From contig MU839119.1 in NCBI GenBank assembly GCA_030685235.1, forward strand, positions 62,001-126,000: a DNA stretch of 64,000 bases, read 5' to 3'. Of the stretch, positions 22,740-33,009 are shown piece by piece (the stretch's first letter is position 1; every line of letters begins with the position of its first letter). The notes under the pieces were generated by a model. It was not told the DNA's origin. It saw nothing but the letters and a program-made list of their open reading frames with translations, and did not search any database. A program made the translations under genes and the position numbers. Source of the DNA: Copromyces sp. CBS 386.78. Taxonomy: Eukaryota > Ascomycota > Sordariomycetes > Sordariales > Sordariaceae.

Positions 22740-23270
22740 CTCAAAGTCCCGCCTAATCCGCCATCCAATCCAGCCCATACCGAGTTCCAAACCATACGCC
22801 CGCTCCATAACCTCCAAACCAAAACGTTGCCACATATCGAAACTCAAACCAAGTCCCCGTACAAACCAAGCAAAAGCACCACCCGCTCCATCAACTCCAA
22901 ACAGAACGCCACCCATGACCCATACTTGACCGAGCCCGAAATCAAGTTCCCCACAGGCAAAACCTCCTCCCGCCCTATAAACCCCGTACAAAACGCCGCC
23001 TACCTTATGCCGAGCCCAAAGCCATATCCTCCTACAAGCAAAGCATCACCCACTCTATAACCCCCGTACAAAACCCAGCCCATGTCGAACCAAAGACCAA
23101 GCTCCCCTTCAAGCAAAAGCACCACCTGCCCCATACATGTAAACCCCCAAACGTCGCCCATACCGAGTTTTAGCCCGACACCACCTCATACGTATCCTCC
23201 TACAAGCATGCAAAACCCCTAACCCATCCCGTAAACACCAAGCAATACAAAACGCCATACCGGGCCGGAT
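22740..23270. repeat. Degenerate ~80-95-bp tandem array
   Basis: Anchors such as CCCGTACAAAACGCC and CCTACAAGCAAAGCATCACC recur at about 22805, 22887, 22980, 23060, 23140 and 23230. The strand is C/A-rich with almost no G. Copies are strongly diverged. It lies just downstream of the relic gene and of family member 4. Confidence 0.5.
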
Positions 23271-23551
23271 TCCCCCCATATATCTACATGTTCCTCGTCC
23301 TCCACTGCTGCCATGAACACCCGTAACATCCACGCTTACCCGCCCACCCACCACCAACATCGCTGCTACTCCGCCACAACCAGACCCACACCAACAAAAC
23401 CGAAACCACCTCGAGATCGCCTTCTTCGCCTTGATGCGGAAGCGCCAGGCACGGTACTCGGCAGCGCGCTCGATGGCGGTGCCTTTGCCGTCGAAGGCAG
23501 GTGATACGATAATGCGCGACACCGACCTATGGCCGCTGCCGCTATCGTCAC

Positions 23552-24477
23552 TCATGCTGTCTTCTTGTTCCCCTTGGTCTTGTTCTTCGTCTTGGCCTTC
23601 TTCACCACCTTGAACATGGTCCCCCACCTCAGGATGTTCTCCGGGGGAGGTTTCCGGTTCTTTCTGAAGAGGACAAGCCTCTGGTACGACAGCTCGTCGA
23701 TGGAGTAGTCTTGCGAGTAAGACCCTCCACGGTATATATTGCCGTCCCTGTAGGCTTCAAGGCAGTCGAACTGGGTCGTGCGCAGGACCATGGTGTTGAC
23801 GTACGACGACCGTTTCTTGCTGTGCGGCCTCTTGGTGGTCTTGATTGTGAAGTTCCTGATGGGATCGTCGGGATGCCGCTCGGTACATCCTTCGATGGGA
23901 AGGAAGTAGGACCTCACCTGCTTGGCAAGCTCGGGTCTACGGTCAGAGTTCTCGGGGAATCTTTCCGCAAGAATGAGCCCGTTGAACGAGGTGCACACCA
24001 AGAACTTGACAGTGCCGTTCGCTGCCACCCTGGGTGACATGATGACGACGGGGTGAGGAGCCGTCAGGCTGTCCCGAGGTTCCATCTTCTCCAACCCCTC
24101 GTTGCCGAGCCACAGGATACGACCTGCGAGGTCCTCGTTCTGGCACGTCAAGGTCTTCTCAGCCTGGTGGGTAATTAGCGGCTTCTGTTGGTAGGCCTCA
24201 AGCTCATGGTCGTCTGGGGTGGCCTCATAGCCGTCTTGGTAGATGGGCGCTAAAAGTTGGGTTGTGGTGTTAGCAAGCTGAGACATGTTGATGTTGGTGG
24301 AGACCTAGCTAGGTAGGGAGGGCCCTCACTGTAATAGCCGTTGTTGAGACGGCGGCGCATGGTAGGTCTCGCGACCTCGTCTTCGTCGTTGTCGGCGCGG
24401 CGGCGCCTGGTACCCGCCAGCGGGGCAGGGTTGGCAGTCACGGCTGCGTTGGTTTCGTCGACCTGGTGAGACATCAT
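23552..24477 (-). CDS. Paralogue family member 4 (putative beta-barrel domain, short, no TM)
   Basis: Model: exons 24477-24330 and 24249-23552 (281 aa). The intron (gtgagg...tttag) has a perfect TTGCTAACAC branch site, and the join keeps the frame. An upstream in-frame ATG at 24579 would add 34 Pro/Ser-rich residues. The family domain runs from about residue 90: AGRILWLG, PHPVVIMSP, then VKFLVCTSF without any intron (members 1, 2, 3 and 5 have one here), a longer insert, YFLPIEG, RHPDDP, NFTIKT and KKRSSYVNT. The C-terminus is strongly basic (VKKAKTKNKTKGNKK), perhaps nucleic-acid binding or a nuclear signal, and has no TM segment. This member is the most diverged and the shortest. Function unknown. 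Confidence 0.65.
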
Positions 24478-24579
24478 GTTAGTGGTGAGGTCCAGGTCAG
24501 GGGAGGAGGTGAGGAGAGAGGAGTGAGGCGGGGGAGGGGGAGGGGATGGGGAGAGTCCTGTTGGAACCCGTGGATTCAT

Positions 24580-25197
24580 GTTCGTTGGTGAGGTTGCTGG
24601 AGATGCCCTTCTTGAGAGCCGAGGGAGGGGATGGAGAGGTGAGGTGGTCAACGTGTAACTGGGAGAGAGAAGAAAAATCGTGGTAGCCGAAAGGCAGAAG
24701 TGGGAGAGTTGATCGTGGTGAGCAGAGTAGAAGACGGGATCGTAACAAGCAGGAAATGCGAGTGTTGATTGCGGTGAGCAGAGTAGAAGGAGGGGTTGTA
24801 ACAAGCAGATCGTGAGATTGAAAATAAGATAGCAAAATTCTCAAGCCGTTACCTTGACAACCATGAGCAGGAAACAAAACGGTAACTGCCCCTGTCTTTG
24901 AAACTTTCGATCCTGTGGTAAATTTCATTTCGGTACCTTACTTCCATCTCTCGGTCCAAAACTTTGGTATTATCTCATCTTCCCATGAGGCCTTCACTCC
25001 TTCCCAAGAGGCCATATCTAGTCGCCAGTAGCACGTATTCACTAGTCCCCAAGAGGCCTTCAAAAGTATAGAAAGCGTAAAGTTAGCCTTGGTGGCTGTA
25101 AGTAGAATACGTTGTTTACGATAAGGTAACTCTTAGCCAAGGGTGCTCAAGTGCTTTCGCACATATCGTCCTAGGCTTTGTCTATCTTCTAGATACC
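24580..25197. other. Upstream flank of family member 4
   Basis: Contains pyrimidine-rich leader-like sequence with repeated 'gagtagaag' and 'gaga' runs, and a tandem-like phrase (agcagagtagaag...) at about 24720 and 24778. No gene supported. Confidence 0.45.
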
Positions 25198-25200
25198 TTA

Positions 25201-25555
25201 AGTTGCGTTCGGTCGCCCAGTATGCCAGTAACAGTAAGAAGTTTATATGGCAGTAAGCAACAGTATACTGCCGTGATTTTTGCGTTCGGCTGTTTTCCAG
25301 TAAAAATCTGCAAGTCGATGTAGGTCGCTGCACTTCCCCCAACTCCCCCAATGGCCTGCATCTGACCAATCAGAAGGCCAGAAATCGTTGGAGATCTTAC
25401 TGCTTTCTTCGCTTTCATACTGCTTCAAACCCCATGTTTATACCAGTATGAAAGCACTGCATTACTGTTGCATTACTGTTGATGGCCTGCAGCGAAATCG
25501 CTGTACAGTAATGCAACCTCTACGATACTGGCATACTGGGCGACCGAACGCAACT
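25201..25555. mobile_element. 355-bp MITE with 30-bp TIRs and TTA target duplication
   Basis: The first 30 bp (25201-25230, starting AGTTGCGTTCGGTCGCCCAG) and the reverse complement of the last 30 bp (25526-25555) are identical. The element is flanked by TTA at 25198-25200 and at 25556-25558. A 3-bp TTA/TAA duplication is the hallmark of PIF/Harbinger elements and their non-autonomous MITEs. There is no coding capacity. The interior is rich in CAGTA/TACTG motifs. The element is not RIP-mutated, so it is likely young or below the length that RIP detects. Confidence 0.88.
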
Positions 25556-25558
25556 TTA

Positions 25559-26025
25559 ACTAAACGGGGTTCAAGTTCGCGGGAAATGAATTCGTCGTAA
25601 CGAACGCTATACCTACCAGGGAAGCTAGGAAGTTTGGACAACCTCCGATGCTCGTCCACGAATTTCTGGTACCTGAGTACTCGAATCTTGTAGCCTCTAG
25701 GACCGGGTTCCTCACTGCACCATAAGGGTACGCTACGAGGTAACGTACACAGCTCACGATACGTAACGCCCAAACTGATATGCCAGCGGGACAGCGTATA
25801 AATCGAGATTCTTATTGAAATTTTGTACAGAAATTGAAATGGTTTTTATTACCCCAGGCAGCAAATATAACGGACTTTGCACATGGTTGGCCAGGGCCCG
25901 CAGGTGGGAGAAAATAACCAGAAGACGGAAGGCACGCAAGGCAAAGAGAGATAAGCCTGATTTTGAGGGGGAGAGAGGGGTCACCAGCGCAATATCTTCG
26001 GTCACGGAACGGAACGTAGAGCAAG
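25559..26025. other. Intergenic
   Basis: Between the MITE and the next small gene. No supported feature. Confidence 0.45.
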
Positions 26026-26509
26026 ATGCTAGAGGTAGACACCATTTATTTTACCAAAAAATGCGAGAAAAACTGCCGTCCAATCACCGTCCAATACAAC
26101 GTCGAAATGGCCAGCAACGAACTCTTCCCATACAAAATGTTCGTCGGCAAGAAGAACGCGCTGCCGAATGCGCCAAAGGAATACGACGAAAACATGACGG
26201 ATCTCCAGCTCACCTGCTGGCTGATCGACAACATTCGTCGATCCCAGTCCGACGATGTTACCGCTGCTCTCTGGCAGTTGAAGCAGAAGAAAGCCAACAT
26301 TAACGTAATCGTAAGATTTTGCATACGATATATCTGTCCAGATTTCACTCAGTCGAGACTAATTTCACTCAAAGATTGTGTACCGTCTTTGGCAGCGGAA
26401 GGTTGTCAACACCGGCGGGGTGAAGACCTTGACCCAGCCACATGCTACACCTAGAGGTATCCTAGCTCAACAGCCGGAACCAGCATCCGGAGTTTCCATC
26501 AGCACCTAG
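26026..26509 (+). CDS. Small orphan protein, two exons
   Basis: Exons 26026-26310 and 26375-26509 (139 aa). The intron is gtaaga...caaag, phase 0, with GACTAAT as possible branch site. Codons are mostly C-ending, arguing for a real gene. The protein is soluble, with ASNELFPYKMFVGKKN, an acidic DLQLTCWLIDNIRR stretch and RLWQRKVV after the splice. It may start instead at the internal Met near residue 28. No family recognised. It lies inside the paralogue cluster but shows none of the family motifs. Confidence 0.5.
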
Positions 26510-26731
26510 AGGTAATGTAGCTTGCCATCGCCGTCACCATCTTAACCGTAATCGCCAATGACTACATCGTCTTTCCTCTCAAACTTAGTACATTAGGTAC
26601 TTTAACTTGTAAATCCTCGAGTATACGTTCATCAAGAACTCTATCACCTCGTCAGCTTCGAACCGCATCTTTTGCCCAAAGGGCAAGAACAGTCCATCCT
26701 GATTTGCCTCTGTGCTTTTTATGTGTCAGGC

Positions 26732-27296
26732 TCAAGACATGCGGTTCATGCCACGCCAGATCCCAAGGGCTGCAAGCACCGCGAATCCAACCACATACCC
26801 TATCCAACGCGCTAGATACCAGAGCACCTGGAACGACACAAGTCCGAACAGGCTCTGGAAGCTCCGGAACACCTTTGTTGTCGTCTCAAGCACGAGGAGA
26901 ATAATTCCAAGACCATAGTACAAGACGTTTGCCAGGACCCAGAGATAAAAGAAGAGAAAGCAGACCAACAGAACAAGGAGGAGGAAGGAGAAGAGGTAGC
27001 CCCACCTCATCATCATCAGCTCTTCCAGATATCTCTCCCTCTGGCCATCGTGACTGTTCACACTGCGTGTTAGAAAAGATCTTTGGGAATGATGCTTGGA
27101 GGTGTCAAAGTGATGGTCAATGTCCGTACCTCCTATGACGCCATGGTGGCCCCGTAGCGCTGAAAGCTGGTTCAGGGTTGTCGCTTTCGCGAGCTTGAGC
27201 AGCGTCTTCCGCTCTCTGGGATACATTCGGCGGTGCAGGCGGTTTGAGAGGACCATGATATGTTCCATGGTCATGGGCGTGGTTGTGGTCGTCCAT
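26732..27296 (-). CDS. Small membrane protein with His-rich N-terminus
   Basis: Exons 27296-27130 and 27080-26732 join in phase 2 (171 aa); the 49-bp intron is gtacgg...caaag. The start is ATG 27296. The N-terminus is hydrophilic and His-rich (DDHNHAHDHGTYH). The second exon holds a ~36-residue hydrophobic stretch beginning YLFSFLLLVLLVCFLFFYLW and another beginning LVSFQVLWYLARWIGYVVG, so two to three transmembrane helices with a short basic tail. No family recognised. It lies between family members 4 and 5 and, like three of them, is predicted membrane-bound. Confidence 0.58.
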
Positions 27297-27885
27297 GCCG
27301 TGCGCGATGTCGCTTTCTGCAAGTGTTTGAGGATGGAAAGACAACTAGAGGTATGGAGGGAAATTGAAACCGGGTTAGCACTAAATATGTGGAAGGAGTG
27401 GGTGCTGGTGAATGGAAAGAACAAGGGCAGTGAATGGTCGCTTGTGCAATGGACTTCCAAGTTCCAACACCTTTCCTTCCACGTATGTCAATGCACTTCT
27501 TCAAGGCAAGAGCGACAGATGAATTTAGCAATTGCTGTTGAATAAGATGGTCATCTTGACATTTGTTATTGCGACTGCTTGATATGTACAATTACATTTG
27601 AGTGTCCCCTCCTCCTACTCCTCCTTCTTTTCCTTCTTCTCCTTCTTCTTCTTCTTCAATCAACAAGTTCACCACCATTCCTGTGCCTCCTATGACATCC
27701 ACTCCGTTCACTTCGACAATTGCTTGGTGCCCATCAGACTGCGATTGATGCCCTTGAGATGATCGAGGACCACATCACGACTCCGTTTGCCTGATCCAGC
27801 CATTTGCGGGTTACTGAACCTACGACGTACAGAACACTCCGCTTGTGAGTGTTTGGTGTCTTCTTGTAGTGAGTAGTAGGTATGC
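27297..27885. other. Intergenic
   Basis: Upstream flank of the small membrane-protein gene, with CTT/CTC-rich DNA at 27610-27660. No other feature. Confidence 0.45.
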
Positions 27886-27889
27886 AACT

Positions 27890-27958
27890 TAAGGCCAGTT
27901 CGTTTCCGCGTTAGGGGTTTCCCTTAACTGCCCTCTTAACGCGCATAGTCTGCAGCTG
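27890..27958 (-). repeat. Dispersed palindromic repeat, copy 1
   Basis: Reverse complement of the unit at 31588-31669. The core holds a GCGTTAGGGG ... CCTCTTAACGC palindrome and ends in TCTGCAGCTG. Nearly identical to copy 2 over ~70 bp. Confidence 0.8.
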
Positions 27959-28103
27959 TAATTCGTACTGTCAAAGGATAGTGAGGTGGTTAGCTCTGGT
28001 GCATCAATCGTGCATACTGCCGAACACAGATAGGGCGCGCTTCTTCTTACCTGGACGTTGTTTGAACACAGCTGGGTGAGGCTACTGATCTTTGAGCCAG
28101 AGA

Positions 28104-28297
28104 CGCCGGGCGGCCGAGGGGACCTCAGGTTTTGCATGTCCCCGAGGCCCTCCTCTAGCTCAGCTACGGCTGCCGAGGGGACCTCAGGTTTTGCATGTCC
28201 CCGAGGCCCTCCTCTAGCTCAGCTACGGCCGCCGAGGGGACCTCAGGTTTTGCATGTCCCTGAGGCCCTCCTCTAGCTCAGCTACGGCCGCCCGGCG
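28104..28297. repeat. Three 59-bp tandem units between 13-bp inverted repeats
   Basis: Units begin at 28114, 28173 and 28232 (period 59) and differ at only a few positions. Each contains GGGGAC ... GTCCCC, able to form a hairpin. The array is bounded by CGCCGGGCGGCCG (28104-28116) and its exact reverse complement (28285-28297). On the minus strand each unit reads AELEEGL.DMQNLRSPR but in shifting frames because 59 is not a multiple of three, so it is not one coding repeat. Confidence 0.85.
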
Positions 28298-29255
28298 GCC
28301 CGCGGTTGGATGACGGTTGTGTTTTATTAAATTGTGGCGCGCGCTGGGCAATGGCTGCTTTGGGAGCGGAGATGTTGGAACCTGTTGTGAACGACAGGTC
28401 AGAATGAGTTCACTTGAATGAAGGTACAGGCGGATGAGAATGTAGTAGGTACTTACGGGGAAGACACGATGGCCTTGTTTTCAACAGGGGCTTCAGTCCT
28501 GATTGATTTTCTCAACTGCCTCCTCATCTGGCTGCAGGTCATCGGTCAGTATGCCATCAGAAGGAGACACGATCGTTGGCGTTTAGGTGACGGACTGGAG
28601 ACTACAGCCGGCGCATGGAACTGTTAACAGTTGTGAGCTTCAACAGCAACTGTGTTGTGTCTGAGCTGGGCTTGAGCTCATAAAACCGACGTACCTTGAG
28701 ACTGCGAACACCCGATGAGTGGGTGGCTGTGTGGAACTTTTTGAAATTTTGTTGTGGTGAGAAAAGTTCAGGAAGAAGTGAGGGGTCAAGAGATGGCCTT
28801 CTAAGCCCGTCTGTTCTGGTCCCTGCGCGTCTGTTACGTGGCTGGTGCTCACGTAAGTGGATAGACGCTGGTTAATTTAACAGCTGCCAGCCGCAACTAC
28901 AGCCTCCCTCATCACCAAAGGGTTTTTCTGCCGGTTGTGGCTGCGGCTGGCAGCTGGAGGCAGAGAGGTGGGCTTACCGGGCCAACGGTCACGCCCCATG
29001 GCGGTTCAGGTCGGTTCCTACTTTTCGATGTGAAGATAAAGTATAGTTGCTACTGTACGAATATATCGCATCGAGTGACATGGGTGTAAGCACTGCGGAT
29101 CCAGATCACAGGAAGGACACTCAAATTTTTCACCGCGTTCAAGACATCCTGATACAATAAAAACAACACCATTGAACCCTCCATCTCCGAAAGATAAATG
29201 GCACGTATTATGATTTTGGCATGTATCTGTAGTGTAAATTTCCCGATGACGCGGC
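28298..29255. other. Region without a convincing gene
   Basis: On the minus strand at about 28420-28540 there is a short protein-like frame with a GTAAGT donor and an ACAACAG acceptor, but it adds up to only ~40 residues. I do not call it. No other feature seen. Confidence 0.4.
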
Positions 29256-30150
29256 GCATTACTGTTAATCTGGGGGTGCAGGTAACGGTACCAGCGTGGT
29301 GCGGTTCGTTGTAAGCAAACACGTTCTTTTAGAATAACCGTTCTCCTCAAGAAAACCGTTCAGCTCAGAAAAACCGTTTCAAGCAAATCCCTAGCCTCTG
29401 ATTGGTTCGTTTGGTTTGGGAATGAGAGCTCTTGCCTTTTTCTTTTTTATACTACGAAATCATCTACGGGTAAGATAACCAAGCCCTCGGTACTCCCAAT
29501 ATCTAGCTCGTCACTTCCCTTTCAAACCATCACCTTCCTAAGTCTTCGTCACTTCTTTCAAACTATTACCTTCCCAAGTCTTCGTCACCCAATCTTCGTC
29601 GCCCACCCAAGTCAAACCACCGCTATCGTCATCGTCATCATCGTTATCATCGTCATCGCCATCGTCATCGTCGTTATCGTCGTCGTCATCATCGCTACAG
29701 AAATTAGTAAACAAATTAAAATAAGGATGCAATCGTACCTGGTGATGACGCTGATGATGGCCGTTGTTGTTGTTGTTGTTGTTGTCGATGGTGATGAAAA
29801 GGATGAAGTTTGGAGAGTTGGGGAGTGGATGGGACTTTGGCATTTTAAACTCCATCTCAACCTTCGTTGACGTTATCCTTTTTTCTCTCTTTTTTTCTCT
29901 CTCCCTCTTGCTCTTATTGCACCTTCCTACTATCTTTCATCACCCCTTCCCAAAAAGGGAGTTTCTTTAACTCTTTTAGCTCCCGCCCATCGCACATGGC
30001 GCCCCAGTTTTCTTTTGGCCAATGAGAGCCTACTCTACCTAGAACGGTTTTTCTAAGCTGAACGGTTATTTTGAGGGCAACGGATGTCGCCGTTCTATCA
30101 CGGTTATTCTTGCTGAACGGTTTTCTCGGTTCCCAGATTCCCAGTAATGC
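29256..30150. mobile_element. TIR element (MITE-like, ~0.9 kb), copy 1
   Basis: The ends are GCATTACTGTTAATCTGGG and, inverted, GCATTACTGGGAATCTGGG (17 of 19 identical). Subterminal AACCGTTCAGC-like motifs occur in both orientations near both ends. The interior holds a GAT/CGT trinucleotide tract (29620-29700) and a CTTTTTTCTCTC tract (29880-29910). The same arrangement recurs at 59904-60897 in direct orientation with high identity. No transposase is encoded; the short frames here are low-complexity. A target duplication is not evident. Confidence 0.85.
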
Positions 30151-30684
30151 GTGTTGAGTGTCCATTTGCCAGACCCACTTTTTCGCAGAGGGCTCTCTTG
30201 CGAAACCATCAGGGTAGGGTACTCAACTATCGCACAGGAACATAATATGATATAAACATACCTGCCTCTTTTTGGATGCTTGAAATGGTCGAATTAGGGC
30301 AAATAGATGCTTGGATTACCCTCGAAATTGTGAGTGTCCGTCTGGTGGCGGAATATGACCGTGCGGTGAGCTCAACGTGAGGACATGTAATCAGCTTCCG
30401 CAGGCAAGGAGACGGACCAAACTGGAGTTTAGACAGATTTTGAGGATGAATGTACATGGCAGGAAATATGGATTTGGAGTGATGGAGAATTTGAAGATCT
30501 GGATTGAGTGCGAAGAGATGGCGGCTGTCATGTCACTCCAGACCGCAAACCGGCCAATCCATCTTACCTTAATCACATTAGTGTCTTTACCTCCTGCCAC
30601 AATCCCCGCGCCACTCGTTGATCTGAAGCTGATATTGTATCCGCAGGATTGCTCCTCGTCCTTCTCCTCCATCCATCTATTTGG

Positions 30685-30706
30685 TCAGTCAGTCAGTCAG
30701 TCAGTC
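30685..30706. repeat. GTCA microsatellite
   Basis: About five copies of GTCA in a row in otherwise unremarkable sequence upstream of the next small gene. Confidence 0.8.
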
Positions 30707-30823
30707 AGACGTGTTTCCGCCTCAGGCATTCTTTCAATCTTTGGTCATGAGAACGTCGCATTGCCTTACAAGGGAGAAAATCTTCATAACGATTATTCTA
30801 GGGCCCGGGTCACTTGTGAGATA

Positions 30824-31306
30824 ATGAACCCCTCCAGCAATGCTCAAGCAGAGGCGGGAGGATCATTAGCAACATCCCAATATAAGCAGGCAAGCACAAC
30901 AACGATTACATATTACGGCTCGCCGGAGGTTGGAACGAGGGTGAACACCAATGTTAGAGGCCGCCCCGGAAAGAATTCTGTTAACGAGTTCTATAGTCTA
31001 TCTGTCTATCTTAACACGCGAAGGCAAGACGGTTTGCGGAGCTGGGCTTGGACCTGATGGTTAAGTACGAGGGCAGAAAGGACTCGAGGCTTCGCGGAGC
31101 GCATGTGCATGATTCTGCCTCGAAGACTATTTGACAGTCAACGGCCTTCAGAGCCGGAAAGGTCATGACTGGTGTGGACGATGACTTTTCTGTTCTTCTT
31201 GTGCGCGGGATGAATACGAAGCAGCTCTGCTGCTGCCTCGTTGCGTGCCTAGTAAGAATTTCGAAGATTCTGGCCTTCTAATTGGTCAGATCGAGGATTT
31301 GGGGTA
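30824..31306 (+). CDS. Possible small multi-exon orphan gene
   Basis: Start ATG 30824; exon 1 to 30940 (gtgaac donor), exon 2 from 31024 (cgaag acceptor). The frame is protein-like (ARRFAELGLDLMVKYEGRKD) but meets TGA at 31132-31134, after which the same frame stays protein-like (STAFRAGKVMTGVDDDFSVL) to a GTAAGA donor at 31254. A short last exon ends IEDLG-stop at 31304-31306. Removing an intron 31060-31137 (gttaag...gacag, phase 0) avoids the stop. Otherwise the gene ends at 31134 (75 aa) or is broken. No family recognised; I cannot choose between these models from sequence alone. Confidence 0.35.
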
Positions 31307-31587
31307 AGTGCAGGTGGTTGCAGATGGTTGTAGGGCGTTCACCCTTTAGCCCCGATCGTCGACGCTCCTCATGGCTTGAAAGAGGAAGGATTGTTGTTAA
31401 GGGAAAGGGCATTTACTTGTTGCCCGTCTCCTGTGTTGAAGAAAACAAGAAAAACTTTTGTCGAATCTATGCCGAATGTGAACGAAACCCATGGTATGGA
31501 TTTTCGTAGGCTTGGTTGATGCTCTACGGAGCGGCGAGAAATTTCCGGACGGCGGTGGGCCCGAGACCTCACTCGCGGACACAGATG

Positions 31588-31669
31588 TTGCATGAGTGCA
31601 GCTGCAGACCATGCGCGTTAAGAGGGCAGTTAAGGGAAGACCCCTAACGCGGAAACGAACTGGCCTTAC
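31588..31669 (+). repeat. Dispersed palindromic repeat, copy 2
   Basis: Contains TGCAGCTGCAGACC, GCGTTAAGAGGG and CCCCTAACGCGG; inverted copy of 27890-27958 and direct relative of 32214-32294. Confidence 0.8.
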
Positions 31670-31963
31670 ATGTAACTGGAGTAAACACGGCCAAATCAGA
31701 ACTTGTTCACCAACATTTGCGGTTGAGGTAGCAAGATAAGGTATACCAAGGCAGCGACTTACTAGGCAGGCTCTGTTGGGTCAGGAATGCGCATATCCCG
31801 GTCTCTACCGCGATCATCCGGACGACCACAGGAGAGGGCCCGGCCCCCCCTTGGTAGGGAGTGGGCGTGGGCGTCTGCCTTGGACCTGAAGCGGAAGTCA
31901 GAACTCAAGATCTTATAACTCTTCTTTCAAGAAGAATAAGCAATAGGTAGGTAAGGTATTTAC
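31670..31963. other. Intergenic
   Basis: No feature seen apart from a C-run near 31850. Confidence 0.4.
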
Positions 31964-32542
31964 TTAGTTTAAACCACGGTGTGGCTGAGCTGTCGAGGAT
32001 GGATGTGTCTCTTGTACAAAGCCGTAGCGAGCTGGCGGAGCATTTGAGAGTTCCGGCACAGGCGGACCGTCGTTGACTTCTTGGTATGCATCTGCCTTGG
32101 TCCCCATCGCTTCATCTGATCGAAGGAAGGTTAGTACCTCTACCCAACAAACGCCTTAGGTACATTAGAAAGGGGATGTTAAGCACTTGGCCTACCTTAA
32201 CGCTGCCTTAATGTTGCAGGAGTGCAGCTGCGGACCCTGCACGTTAACACGTTCATTTCCTAAAATCCCTAACGCGGACTTGAACACGCCTTCATGGTCA
32301 GAGCTGGATGTGGTGAGGAGGGTATACGACGACGTACCTACTGTCTTGGGATTGGCAGGATCATACGGCTCCGGATCACGGTAGTAACGAGCTCTGTCAG
32401 AAGAGATGAGCTCGTACGTCCGCTGATCACGAACCTCGGGCGGCTCAGTTGTGACTGGCACAATGGTAGGCGAGATTCCCTCGGGCTGATGACGCCCGAT
32501 ATGCCTACTTTTGTGTTTGGGTCGCTGGTGCTCTGGTCTTGT
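31964..32542 (-). CDS. Orphan soluble protein, 5' end not determined
   Basis: Two in-phase exons are clear: one ending at 32338 (gtacgt donor) and one from 32115 to the stop at 31964-31966, the intron having a GTACTAACC branch site. The upstream exon reads PTIVPVTTEPPEVRD and ARYYRDPEPYDPANPKTV, the last reads DEAMGTKADAYQEVNDGPPV; codons are C-ending. The frame stays open upstream to about 32542 without an ATG, so the true first exon is missing from my model. The protein is hydrophilic, Pro/Glu-rich and probably disordered; no domain recognised. The 222-bp intron contains copy 3 of the dispersed palindromic repeat. It lies just downstream of family member 5 on the same strand. Confidence 0.5.
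32214..32294 (+). repeat. Dispersed palindromic repeat, copy 3 (inside an intron)
   Basis: Starts TTGCAGGAGTGCAGCTGCGG and ends CCCTAACGCGGAC..., matching copy 2 at both ends but with a diverged centre. Located within the intron of the adjacent minus-strand gene. Confidence 0.7.
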
Positions 32543-33009
32543 TCAAGAGGCTGTCGGGTTGTTGGAAAACGTGGTGGGGGGGAAAAGATGAGAAAAGGTG
32601 GTCGAAGGAAGGTCGCAGAAAATTTGTATTGACTTTGAGTATGAGCAAGTGAAAAAGAAGGCGGGGTAGGAAAATTACATTTTGTGCGCAAAAAGATCCA
32701 GGTATTGAAAGTTACGCGCAGAGCTTGATACCGCCCTAGATGCCCCAGGCAGCAAGGCGGCTCGTCATATCTCAGACGGCTAGTCTGGGCAATATACAAC
32801 AACTACAGGAAGGTACGGGAAAGACAGAGAGATAAGCCACAGTTCAGCGATGACGTACGAGTCTCCCACGCACTCTTGACATGGACCCCTCAAGTGACAG
32901 AGCCTCAGCATAACCTTAACCCCGCCAGCCTTCAGCCCGTGCTTTATCCCATAGACAGGCATTGAGCCTGCTTTTCTCCAAGACCTGCTTGTAGGCAGGA
33001 CCAACGTGT
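32543..33009. other. Intergenic
   Basis: 3' flank of family member 5 and 5' region of the orphan below it. No other feature. Confidence 0.45.

Noticed and set aside
24250..24286. Start of member 4 at the ATG at 24286
   Set aside because: This ATG lies inside a well-formed intron (TTGCTAACAC branch site, TTTAG acceptor) that joins an upstream exon in frame.
28104..28297. 59-bp units as a coding coiled-coil repeat (AELEEGL...)
   Set aside because: A 59-bp period shifts the frame in each unit and each frame soon meets a stop, so it is not translated as a repeat protein.
29600..29700. GTC/ATC trinucleotide run considered as a CRISPR-like or satellite array
   Set aside because: Simple trinucleotide repeat without spacers, shared with the second copy of the same mobile element.
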